Of a DNA stretch of 64,000 nt, positions 34,215 to 47,800 are shown piece after piece. A model generated the notes under the pieces. That model did not search any database. It was not told the origin of the DNA and was given only the letters and a program-made list of their open reading frames with translations. The first letter of the stretch is position 1, and every line of letters begins with the position of its first letter. The position numbers were made by a program, and so were the translations under genes. This DNA comes from Antedon bifida (taxonomy: Eukaryota; Echinodermata; Crinoidea; Comatulida; Antedonidae). The stretch covers positions 11,971,001-12,035,000 of the forward strand of contig OY727095.1 of NCBI GenBank assembly GCA_963402885.1. Direction: 5' to 3'.

Positions 34215-35868
34215 ACTTTATTCTGTTTTACTTGTTTAAACACAGAAAACTTTTCCACAACATTTTATCACGCTCGCCATTGTATTATGTAAATAAGATA
34301 GGTCATGCATAATTTGAGAGGTCAAACCGTAGTGGTTACGTTTGATTTATGAACCTTTGACAGGCAATATAAGTTCAAAACGTTACGAATGCGCTCCTTT
34401 ATTCTCTCAATTTTTTTTTCATTTAAACTTACAGTAATTAATTTTTATAAAATATATCTTATTTTAATTTCATCATCATCATCTCATTTAGTATTGCTAT
34501 TTATTTATTTTCGAAAATCAGAGAACATAAAATAAAATGGCTGCTGCATTGTTCATGTATTTATTTCCATATTAATATTTTAGGAATGTAATTAGTAATA
34601 ATAATTTGCATAAATTATACATGCACTAGAATCTAGCTAGATGATGAGGCGATAACAAACAAAATAAATATTTTAAACATAATCTTAAAACAAAATTCAA
34701 CCATTTCTTTAAAAATTACTGTTTAATATTAATAAAAAATAAATTATATTTTAAACTAACTAATACAGAAAATTTCAATTTATACTATAATATTTTTCGC
34801 CTATGTAGCATCACTACTTCTAATTCTGTTGGTCTATAACATAAATATTCCAGTATCTGTGCAACACATGAGTTTATGCGCTCACAAAAAAAATTTAAAT
34901 AAATATAATAGAAGTTTTTACAATAATTATGAAAATATAAATATTCAAAATAAAAAAAACACCACTAACATAGATAATTACTAACGCAACTACTAAATAA
35001 ATAAAACAGCCAATATGAGAAATTTCAGACATCTACAGAGGCAACTAGGAATGAAATTTAAATTTTTAAATGTGAATTAAAAAGTTATAGAGTTGTTTTA
35101 GCCAGTATATAGAGTTGTTTTAGCCAGTATTTAGATTGCTAAAAGATATTGCTATTCTTCATATATGCTTATTAACCCAAAGACAATTCAATAGTAAACC
35201 CTTAATTTAACGTTATTATTTTTCTCATTTGAAATAACTACACAAAGAACAAATTCCTAATTTCAATGTTCTTAAATTATAATCAGATGGCTTAAAAGCA
35301 GGGAAGTACTGTATTGCCATTTCTTCATATTCTTTTTACACATTAATTCAATAGTAAACTCTATATTGCGAACTAGCAAATTTTAATATTATTAAATTAT
35401 AATTTTTAATTTTTCTCCTAACTCTGCATCACTACACTAGTGTTGCTTGATAATTATTTCAGTTGAAACACATTTTAGCCAACTTTGATAGTGACGATTT
35501 GTGCACAGTATCTTGTCTAGTGACAATAAACAGCCCATAATGTTACTCTGGATGCACTCCTACTAGTTGCTTAGATAATGATGTTTATTTCTAATAATGC
35601 AGCTACAGCAAGAAGGAGGAGATCATAAAGTAAATTGATTGTAAATTAATCTATGTGAGTATACTATGATGTCCTGTTTTAATAGAAATTATTTTGAAAG
35701 ATGCCCTTAGTTTACAGAAAGCGTAAAAGAGTAAGATTCACTCATTCTTCCATGCATAAAGTACCCTCGAAATGTAACATCTTGGCAAGTAGACAATCTT
35801 ATTGAGGTTTGTTTAAAAGGTTTCACAGAGCTGAATGTCCTGTATACTTAATCTACTACGAGACAGAG
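34215..35868. other. Intergenic: SNAPC4 promoter side and SUCO 3' UTR
   Basis: Extremely AT-rich. The SNAPC4 promoter should lie just above 34214. The SUCO 3' UTR should lie below 35868, with an AATAAA on the minus strand at 35584-35589. No coding region or recognisable element between. Confidence 0.6.
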
Positions 35869-38800
35869 TCAGTACCCATTACAGAAGTTGAATCTATCCT
35901 GCCCCTTATCGTGCGTTACTTCTTCAACTCTTGTAAGATTTTCTGTACTCTTTGGTCGTTTTAATTGCCCATTACATGCACCATTATGCTTTTTAGACTC
36001 TTTTCTGGCAGCAATGCCAAACAGTAACCCAGCACTGGAGATGTTTCCAGACTTTGAAGAAGTATTACTCTTTAGTCTTTTGTTCTCTTTCTTCAAATTT
36101 GAAGCAGACGATGACTTTAAATTGTTCTTTTGCTTCTGCTTGTTTTTTAAACGTCGATTTTTCATGTTTTCATTTGCCTGTAAAATAATCAAAAAGAAGT
36201 ATTTTTAATAATAATAATAATTGATGATTGTTGATTACTGATGATTACTGATGATTGTTGATGATTTATGATGATTGTTGAAGATATTGATGATTGTTGA
36301 TGATTGTTAATGATTGTTGATGATTGATAATTGTTGTTGATTGCTGATGATTTATGATGATTGTTGAAGATATTGATGATTGTTGATGATGATTGTTGAT
36401 GATATTGATGATTAATGACTACTGATCATGATCAATAATGATGATTGATGATGATTGATAATGGATGATGATTGATGACTGATGATGATTGGTCTTTGAC
36501 TGTATAATCAAAATTGTGTTGCAAGATGGATTTGGCTAAATCAGGTAATAATGTACATCAAAAGCCAATTAATAAATTAATGAAACATCTAAGATACATT
36601 TCAACAAACAATTTACATAATGTTATTACTATTACAAAAGAACAAAACATAAGGTGCAAATGGTATGAAGGATCATCACCTGAAGAGACGCCTGTCTTAT
36701 TGGTGTCGGTGGTTCGATTATTAATAATTCTTCACAACCTCCTGTACAGGAAATGAAAACAAAAAAGGAAACATGCTACTTTAAAGAAAATAAATTTATG
36801 GGTGAAAACAGAAACAGGTTGTAATTTAATCATAAAGCCAAGCAAAACAATACTTATACTTTATTGCATATAAATCAAACATGTAAGAATGAACTTATGA
36901 ACCTAAAGCTCTGTCTATACTATCTACGTCTCAAATCAAAATCTCCGTATTACTGTATTTAAATCCATTGTTGTTTGATAAATTTATTATATAAAGCTCT
37001 GTCTACACTATCAAGCTCTGTCTACACTATCAAACTTTATGTGACAAATACCATACATGGGCATGATGATATCATATCACTACCATATTTAAGCATACCA
37101 TACCTACCTTGGGCACATCATACTTTTTGTTTGATTGTTAGTTTGTTTGATAGTGTAGACAGAGCTTTAGACTTTAAAATAAATGTAGTCATGTGGAGTC
37201 ATACCATATTACCACAATGGGAGATCTTCAAATATTTTTTTGAGGATACACAGAATATACAAACTTGGTTTTCTCAAGCAATGCTCTTATCAATGTCTTT
37301 CTAACCACCCCCATACCACCCCTTCTCTATCCATCAATGAAATCATAATCACTCTGACATTATTTATAGAACAAAAATCAAAATATCATATTAATAGAAA
37401 ATCAAAAAAGAATATACAGTATTCGACAGTACACTACCTTCTAATTTACCACCTTCATGTGGCAAGTTAAAAACACTTTTGTGATTAATTCTACCACTGT
37501 ACGAATTCCGTCTGCCATGACTCTTGGAAGGCGTTGTTATCGACAATTCTTGCAGACCTGCAGGCAACGTTTCTTTTACCTGTCGACGAGAACGTGTGCA
37601 AACCAACAGACAACAGACGATGGTAACCTCTATCAGCATTAGAAAGAAATGACTCTCAAATGTCTAGAAAAAATGTGATAATTCAGTTTAAATTCTATGG
37701 TAAAAGAATCTTGAAATAAGGCACAAAATACAATTCACATTAAAACTTCAAATAAAATGTTTTGGATGTAAAACAGCCTACTGCTAATTTGTGTATAACC
37801 ATTTCTAATAAGGAATCATCACACACTAGGCCTGAAAACCTCCAACAGAGTTTTATTACAAAAAGGATTTTTCTTACCTGGTTATGTAGATTTTCAACTG
37901 TATAATTCAAGTTATTAATTGATGTCTTTAACTTCTTGATCTCACTTTCAAGTTCTTTCACATGTTCTGCTTCTATTTGTTTCTGAGGAATAAACACATT
38001 TAATTTCACACCATTATCACAGATCACCAAAACAATCACACTAAACTATTATAACTATCTTCATAACTATTTATAAGGGCAGGTGGAAACAAAAGCTGTC
38101 ATTGTCAATTATTATCAAAGGTATCATTCTCTCAAAATCCTGACCAAAAAAAACCTTAAATAATATTTAGATATTTTATTTCTCATTTTATGTATTTAGG
38201 CACATGTGGCCAAGGATTACAAATAGTAAATTAATCACTGTCCTATCAGAACAGGACCAGTTTACAGGGTAACAGAATAATGAACTAGGTTCTATAAAGT
38301 GCAGCACCGGACAAACTGGACTTACGGTTTATAGTCCTTATCCGAGAAGACATGTTCAGCCACCAGAGTGAGTCAGCCTCAAACCCATTCCGATATTGTT
38401 GGCTATTTAGGTACAGGTACTGCCTGCCTTAACCGCTCAGTCATTTGACTCCATTTTTAAAAATATGTAAGGACTATTACTAAAATTGCAAGAATTTTTA
38501 ATGATGTTTTAGCCAATATTTAAAATGACAATTATTAATCCATTATCTAACCTTCTCCTCAGCTATCATTGCATCTTCATAGAGCTTTGCCACTTTAGTA
38601 TCATACGTCTTCCTCATGTCATCCATTTGCTTTTTATAACTTAAAAAAGAACAGTAGTAAAAATTATGTATCTGGGAGGTTAGTGAACATAATCTATACG
38701 GGTTTGAGGTTCTTTAGCTGTAAAATAAGTACATGTTTAATTATGGTTAAAGTAGTGTTTAAATTAGTCTTATTAATTACATTTTACAATATGTACCCCC

Positions 38801-41800
38801 GTTTCCTCCATCCAAGTACTGAAATGCGATAGAAAAACTGGCTATTTTTTGCATGAAATTAAATGCAATGATTATTAACTGATCAATTCAAACCCTGTGA
38901 ATATTTTGAGTAAATTTAACTATAATCATGACATCTTAAAGCTTAACTGGAAACTGAGGAAATACAGATTAGGCTTTATATAGATCCACTGCAGCTAGCA
39001 GCACCTACCAGATCAGCACATGGGGAGAGGATCCCCTAATCTTTTCGAATAGTGATACCAAGTTCTTTAACATCCACTATATGCACACAGGACCAATGGC
39101 ATTACATCCCATCCCAAGTGTCACACAGTGTCAATGATAACAAAAAAAGTAGATAAGTTTTCAGATTACAAATATCTAAACTTACCGCTGACTAAGTTCT
39201 TGTAAGTATAGGCTACTTAATGACAAGTTGACTTCAAGTGATTTAATCCGATTGTTAAGTCTCATAAGTACAGACTCCTTAGGAATCCCAAAACCAAAAG
39301 AATTTCCAGATGCTCCATCACCAGGTTTTGGTTTTGTACTGTTATCATGTTCTTTGCTAACTTTCAGATTTGAAGTGATGTCAGGAGCTGCTTCAGAATT
39401 TTTTTGGACAGAGTCTGTGGCAACAGATGCTGGCTGTTCTTTAACATGTGATGGAGCGGCAGCTTCTGTCGGTGGTTTTACATCATCTTTAAGAGTTTCT
39501 GCTGAAGTAGACTCTTTAACAGGTTCTATTTTAATTGGTACACTGCCTACATTTGTCTGATCTTCCTTTTTCTCTTTCACAGTGTCAACATGTTCTTCTA
39601 AATGACTATCGGTCAATGACTCACTTTCTGTTGTCTCTAAAGCAATTGGAGAACCTTGGTGTTCTATTTTGGGTTTTCCATTTGATGCCTCAGCAGTTAC
39701 TGTAACATCCACTTTTAATTCCTCTTTAATCATGTTGTTTACTTTTTCCTTTTGCAAGTTCACATCTTTTGTTTTTAGTTCATCAGCTTTGCTAGTTTTA
39801 ACATTATCTGATTCTGTCATTAAAGGAACACCATGTACTTTCAGGTCAAGTTTCGTTGTTTCATAAGAAGTGTTTGCTGGTAATGGAGGAGTTTCTTTTG
39901 AGGAATCGATACCAGATGGTATGGCGGCAGCAGGCGTGCTTTCTAGGTTAGAACTCACAGCAGGTTGGACATTGAATGTTTGAATATTGACAGACTGCAG
40001 TGAGGAGGTTGACACACTAATGCCACTTGCATCTATCACTTTACTACTGATGTTAACAGAATTCACTTTCACGCTACTGTTACTATTACCCTCATTGATA
40101 GTAGAAGCTTTAAGACCAATGGCACCAGTGTAAACCAGAGTTCTGATTGGAGCATCATAACAACAGAAGTAAACACCAACTTCAGATATTGATAGTTTAA
40201 CTAGATGGCACTTATGGAACACATCACCATAGTGAGGAATGAAGCAGTACTGGCATATCTTGCATCCAATATGTTGGATGATTGGTGGTGATGGTGAGAT
40301 TGAATCTTGTAAGGTTATATTTTCTAAAGAATCTGAAGACTTTTGGTTTATTGGTAATGTTGCTTTATTCAATTCAATCTTTTTTTTAGTTGCTGTATCA
40401 GTCTTTTTCAACTGTGCCTTATTGGGCGAATTAAAGGGCCTCTTGGACACGCTGTTGAAAGAGAAAAACAAACAATCATAAGTTTGTAATAATTCAAAAT
40501 TTTAATTAAATTAAAGAAGGAAAATTTGTCTTTTTCCATAATTTACAATTTAGATAATTAGAGGGTGCAATACCTGAAACAAAAACATAATATTTCAATT
40601 TTAATAAATTAGTTTTTCAACATAAATTAGTAAAGTTAGGCTAGTGTACCACAAACCTAACTTTACTAGTGTTTATTCGCCATGCAAACCTTTAAACAAC
40701 ATAATATAAAATACAAATAATGAATTATTAACCTATAGTATAAATTATTATAAAATCACAGAACAATTTACTCTTACCCATTAGAATATGGAAAACAAGA
40801 GAGCAACTCATCCTTGCGAATATCTTCAGCTACAACAGGAATTCTTACTTCAGCTGAAATGCAAGTAAATGCATGCATGAAAGTTAAACAAAGATATGTT
40901 ATCTTTCTGACAAGTATTTTTACAGTTTTTTACAATATTTTTGACATTGTTTCAATGAAAATGTTTGTTATTACAGTTATGCAAAGAAAAAACATCTCAT
41001 AGAATTGAGATAAGAAAAAATGAAGTTATACTACCTATGGCTAAAATATATGATTATTAGAATATAATGTGAATAATTTTGTGCCCTAAATATACTGACA
41101 GTTTTTACAAATGTAAATCTAGAATTTCAAAAATCTTGTATTTAAGTCTTGTATTCTATACTTTTTATACAATTTTGTACAATTGCCACTGGAATTGTTC
41201 ACAAAAAGTAGTCAGAAACTACAACACAGGAAATACCATACTGTACTAGTTTAAGTGGTCAACAGAAAATGTTTACAATTCATTTCGAACATGATAGATT
41301 TGTTTAAATATATAAATTCATCATACGCACACACTGTCGTGGACAGACGAATTGGCGCCGTAGTTGGCTGCCGATGTCACAACAATGGGACCCTTAGTGG
41401 AGCAGTAGCCTTCAACTATGAAGTTTGCTCCTAGAAGATGATGAAGAAGATATTAACCTATTGGCTTGTCTAGTCATATTATATTATTGATATGTATAAA
41501 GCTCTCACCATGGAATGCTTTAGCAGCCTCTTTCACTATTTTGATAACGCTGTCAAAGATACCATCTCCAGCTGCGGTGTCTTCTGGAGAGACTGTTGGA
41601 TGCACTGGCAGCACTTCTAAAGTATCAAAAATATTAGATCTTAAAAATATTGAATTTAAATGAAAATAGCAAGGACCTACAGTACATGTACTATAATACA
41701 TATTTTGAAAGAGCAGGCTTATTACTTTTTACAGTAACATTAACAATAATGTAATCAATGATGATAAATTTAATAAATGTATTAAAATGGCATTTTTATT

Positions 41801-44800
41801 TTGGCTCTGCAATTTCATAAGCTGATCGATATAGCACTGTTGCCCACCGAGCCACTAATGCAGGGAGCGCAACCATGTCATAGAATATTAGCCATCAAAA
41901 AAGGAGGGAGGGCAACCAGCTGGATTAGCCACTGTAATTATTTTCTTCAAATCATTTTTAGCCCACCTAATCCAATGGTAACTATTTTTCTATAATGCCA
42001 TGGCCTACTAATTGCCACTTATTACCTGCTGGACTAGGATCTATTTGCTGCTCACTTTCACTGTCAATCTCCTCTTCCATACTGGTACCAAATACTCTAA
42101 ATAAATCAATGTATTAAATTACAATTTAGTTTAAATCTTACTTGCAAGACTGAAAAACATTCTGTTATATGTTAACATTCATTTCTTTTCACAAAAGAAT
42201 CTCTTTTTCAAATAAATTAATATTATTCTTTATGGTATTGCACTAAAGGCCAATTTACACAGACAAGCGGTAATGGAAGTGGAAAACTGTGTAGCTTGTC
42301 CATGTGGAGTCTGTATCTATCTTGAGCGGGAACCGCCTGTCCGCTCCATCCGTTGTGTGTAAATGGTCATAAGAATAACATAGATTATATATTTTTTTAC
42401 TGTTACCACTTGTCTGTGTAAATTGGCCTTAAGGTGGAATAAAAACATAGTTAATTCAATAATAACAAGGTAATATAATATTTTGTATATGAAAAAACAA
42501 CACACCTCAATAATGATATTGGACAGTAGTGTTCCTTTCCAAAAAATGTTAAGAATTCTACTTTTATGAATTTTGTAAATAAAGTCTCGTCGTGTACTGT
42601 AAATGTTTGCAAAGAACGTTCATCTCTAGCATAAAACAGACCAACTTCACGCCAATAGGATGTTGGGTATCTACAAAGCATAAATGAAATACACATTCAA
42701 AATCAGTTCAATAAAATATGTGTTAACTTGAATAGCATATGGCTGTGTATACATACACTAAATCAATATATATACCCTGTAGAATAATAAAAGGTTTTTT
42801 GTGTAATTTGAAATTAACTTTAATAAAACCATGTTCAAACTTTTGGAACATCTTATTGTATCATTCCTGAATAACCTAGCTCTTATTCATTCTAAACCAG
42901 GTTGTCTACTACAATGAGCTTCTATAGCTAGAGGGCAGACTCCAATGTTCTTGCAGTTCAAAATTCTATGTGGAGAGGGGGGAACCAGGAATTGCATATA
43001 GTTGATGATCTACAGTACTGTATCTGTCGATTACAACAAAGTTCAATTTGCTCTTAAGACATTAAAGCATCATTTTCACTAATTGTCAAGCTCTGTTTAC
43101 ACTATCAAACTAGTTTGACAAAAAAAAAAGTGTCATGTACCCAAATATGGTAGTGGTATGCCCAAATATGGTAGTGATATGACATCATCATGTCCATTTT
43201 TTTGTAGTAGACAAAGCTTAAGAGAAAATGTCTATGTTAAATGTTTCTAGCCTTTAATACTATTCTAAAACATTTGTTTAGATTTACCTGTCACTTGTGA
43301 AGACTTTAAAGCTTTCAGGTGTTGATGAAAATAGTTCCAAATTAGCAATTTCAACTCGTTTTACTTGGATAGGCTCACACATTTCAACTGTAAACCTTAA
43401 ACATCAATAACAGGTCAAATTTATCAATTCAATCTTAAATAAGAATCTTTTCATTTCAAATAAAAAATAACTGTGTTTTAATTCTTTTTAATCTTTTCAA
43501 GAATCTTTAATTTATATAATTTAATGAATAAAAAATGTGATAAAAAGCAAAATGGAATAGTTTACTACTGTAAATTTACCAAAATTTACCAGTTTTAAAA
43601 ATTTAAGTAGTGTTAAATAAACAAAATATGGCAAAATTAGTAACAGACATACTTCAATAACAATACAAGTAAATCCACTATCTATTGAGTTTTGTTTGTT
43701 AGATTTGCTGTATTTATTGGATTTTGGATACAATGCGTATTGTAATGCATGGATTTGTTATATTAAACTATTAAATAGATTAATGTTGAGTGAATTTGCA
43801 AGGTGGCTATAATAATGAACATGACAATTAATATTTCTGTAACTCCCTATATAGTTTTCAGAATATCCTAAGAATTAACATTTATTTTTGTTTTTTGTAT
43901 ACTGTAGTATAACAAACTGTCTAAATAATATATATGCACCTTAAAGCTCTGTCTATACTATCAAACTAGTTTGACAAAAAAGGTGTGATGTGCCCAAATA
44001 TTGTAGTGATATGCCCAAATATGGTACATGGGCACATCACAATTTTGTCACATAAAGTTTAATAGAGTAGACAAAGCTTTAGAAATAAAATTATAAAATA
44101 TTATATTTCAGAATTATCATTTCCTACAAATGCTGAATCAAATGATTTTAGCATGTAGTTTATAACTATTGTCAAACTCAAATACTGTATTTATTTGCCC
44201 CGTTTTGAATAAACACCCCCTCCCCTGCCCCATAGAACATAATATTTTGATGCTTCTACACCCCCTCGATCTCGATTAAACGCTCTGGGGACCTTTATTT
44301 ATTTCCTCAAATAAATACCTTGCCACATGAATATATACACAATATTACAAAACATTTCTATCTGTAGTAGAATTCATTGATTGACATGATCTACAATTTA
44401 CCAAGAATGTTGATACAATTTTATTTTATCACTTCTCGATATTAATTGTATTGTTTTTTATTCTCACTCGTAATTTTTGTTGTAGGCCTATTATACATAA
44501 TTGTATTGTATTTTTTCATATCTAGGGTTTTTTTTTTAAATTATACATGGTACCATATACCCCGAATAAGCACCGCTCTAAAAACCCTCCTGAACAATAA
44601 AAATAAATAAAATATTTGAATAAATACGGTATGGAATATAAATAAATGCCGCATGTAGGAATTAACAAATTTAATAACGTTTATAAAAAAGAGGTAGCGA
44701 CATACTTACCATATTTTAGCTGAGCATGGGTTCAACATGTATTCATCCCTATTGCTTGTTAATATTGCTGATGCAGTGCTTCTACTTTCTTTATTGGAAT

Positions 44801-47800
44801 CTACAATTTTAGACCCACAGTCCACCGATGCATAGTTTTTACTCGATAGCTTTGTGTTATGTCGGGGCACAGGAATGGGATGGCCATCTATGTGTGCTAA
44901 AAAATACAAGCAATTAGTTAGAGTAGCCTATAATAATAATTTAAAATTATGTTACATAAGAAAAAATGCATAAAACAAATATACTGTATAATAAGCAAAT
45001 ATTAAAGCTACTAGGCTTACGTTTGTTCAACCTAATTTAAGGTCACATACTACATTATATGCTTATAAATGTGTAGAGTAGTATATTCAGTATTGGAGAA
45101 ATATAGAAAAATTGAAAAAAAATTTAATGTTTGTTTCGATTGAGCATAGGAAATTTTTAGATATCAAGTCATCATCAATATAATTAACAAGTATAGCTTT
45201 GGGCATTATACATTTTATATACCAGATTTGATTTAATAATACATGCTTGAAAACAAACTACACTACAATAGTTTTAACAGGGAGTTGTAACAACTCCCTG
45301 GTTTCAACAAGGGCGTTCACTGGTTAGTTTTCAATAGTTTTTACAAAGGTTATTGTCTCTTTACTATACATACTCGGTCAACCGATATATAAAGTACAGT
45401 TTATACAAAAATGTATGGATTACCTATTATATTGGAACACATCTTTCTAATACTACGAAAAAATATTATAAACTACATTTACAATTTGTTTTTCATTTTG
45501 TAAAGGGGCTTTACAAGTAAAGAAAATTTATCCGTGTAAAATGTCTTTTTGTCTAAATAAATGTGAACTTGAATTGAATTAAAAATATAAATCAATTAAG
45601 GCAACTTTTTTCACATCTTTCCAGTTTCACATTTATTTATAGAAATGCGGTCTAAACAAATCATATTTGAAATAAACAGTTCATTGATGTGCTACGCAGC
45701 AGAAACAGGAAGATTCAAATACAGTTTCAAAAACAATATCTCTTGTTTTTATAGATCAAAATCAACTCTTTGACCTTTACACAGTACTGTACCTGTATAA
45801 CATTTAGGTGTGGGACTAATTGACACTGAAATGCTTTAGATACTTATAACAGAGCACACACGAAGCATGAAACGAATTCATTCATTCATAAACCTGCCCA
45901 ATTGTGAATAAGTAATAATAGAATAAAATACGTACCTTTTATTTTTAATTTTTCTTGTTCATTTATGACAAGCTTTAATTGTTTCCATTCATCAAATGAT
46001 GGCATTGGATCTATTTCCTCCTTTTTCACTATCTTTTCCTCTTTCCCTCCCATCTTATCTTCATCTTTCTTTTCATCTTCTTCTTTAGTTAAATCAAACG
46101 CTGGTATACCCTCTATATTTTCTTCTAATTCATTCTCTTTTTTATCTATTATTTCTTCTTTTCTTTTCTTTTCCATTGTTTTTGTTTCATCATTCTTTAG
46201 CTCATCACTAGTATATTGCACATTATCATGTTTACTCTTTGCATCTTCTTCTTCTAAAATATCTCCTTCCACAACTTCCTTTTCCACCTTCTCCTTTACA
46301 ACTCCCTCTTTTCGAGATGCTTTCAATTCTTGTTCTATATCTAAGCGCAGAAATTCTTCAATATTTTTTTCAGACTGGTTTGGATCTGATTCACTAGTTT
46401 GACCAGCACTAGAATCATCAGTATTCAATTGTTCCACTTTTTTATTATTCTCCTCTTCGTTCTCATGTTGTTCTTCCTTGACCACATGATGAGGGAGTAT
46501 AATTGGCCTCACTTCATCTTCATTACCAAGCACTTCTTGGTTCCCATTTGGTTTTTTGTTTTCTATACCACTAAGCACTTCTTGTTTTCCATTTGTTATT
46601 TTATCTTCAGTACCAAGCACTTTTTGGTTTCCATTTGTTATTTTATCTTTTGTACCACCAAGGACTTCTTGGTTCCCATTTGGTTTTTTGTTTTCTGTAC
46701 CACTAAGCACTTCTTGGTTCCCATTTGTTATTTTACCTTCAGTACCAAGCACTTCCTGGTTCCCATTTGTTTTTTTGTTTTCTGTACCACTAAGCACTTC
46801 TTGGTTCCCATTTGGTTTTTTACCTTCAGTACCAAGCACTTCTTGGTTCCCAGTTGGTTTTTTACCTTCAGTACCAAGCACTTCTTGGTTCCCATTTGGT
46901 TTTTTGTTTTCTGTACCAACAAGGACTTCTTGGTGGCCATTTGTTATTTTATCTTCTGTAACACCACCAAGCACTTCTTGGCGCCCATTTGTTATTTTTT
47001 CACCGCCAAGCACTTGTTGGTTCCCAAATTTTATATCCGCTTTACTATTACTTCCACCACCAATTGCACTTTCTGATTGTTTTCTGTAACATAAAAACAA
47101 AGTAATAATTTGAAGAAAATACAAACTAAACTACCTTATAAGAGAGAGTTGTTTGGTTGTTTTTTTCCCTACTGCATGGAAACAACCGGGATATGAAAAT
47201 TATCGGAATTGTATTGGGAAAATGTTGTCTAAATTCTTTCTCACAAAGGCTGCTTGTTATACTAAATACATTTTGCTAAAATCTTAACCAATATAAATTT
47301 TCTATTTTAAAATTATCAAAATATTACGTGAGTACACCTTTTTATGTCCACTATTATACAATTAAGCATACTAAACAATTATATTATTAGGCTGAAGGTA
47401 AAAGAAAATAACAATAAATATAGTACTTTACGTTTTATTTTCTTCGTCACTAACTTGTTGAGTATTATTACTTATTTGTGTCTCTATAGAATCCTTGTGA
47501 CTAGTTTGGAGACTGACTTCAGACCTGAATAATAATTTTACGAATTAGTACAACTTTTAATTTTACATATTTCAAATTTCATATCATAAATTAATGAAAA
47601 TATGATGTTGATTTGCAGTAATAGTACCAAATTCATGAGGAATTTCGTTATAGCTCAATACATATTTTTTCTTTAATTAACTTCCGAACTGACAATTCAG
47701 AAAATTGCACACGCTCGGAAACATATTTTTTATGCAAGACCTGTGAAAAGCTACTAAAATGTTTAATTTACTAACAGAAATTGTTATCAAGACTTTTGGA

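Noticed and set aside
36210..36492. TGATGA-rich tract as a snoRNA cluster
   Set aside because: The words are part of a simple repeat, with no D boxes, guides or terminal stems.
46399..47089. Plus-strand repetitive frames of 177-225 aa rich in Phe and Ser
   Set aside because: They are shadows of the tandem repeat in the SUCO acidic exon, which is phase-consistent on the minus strand.
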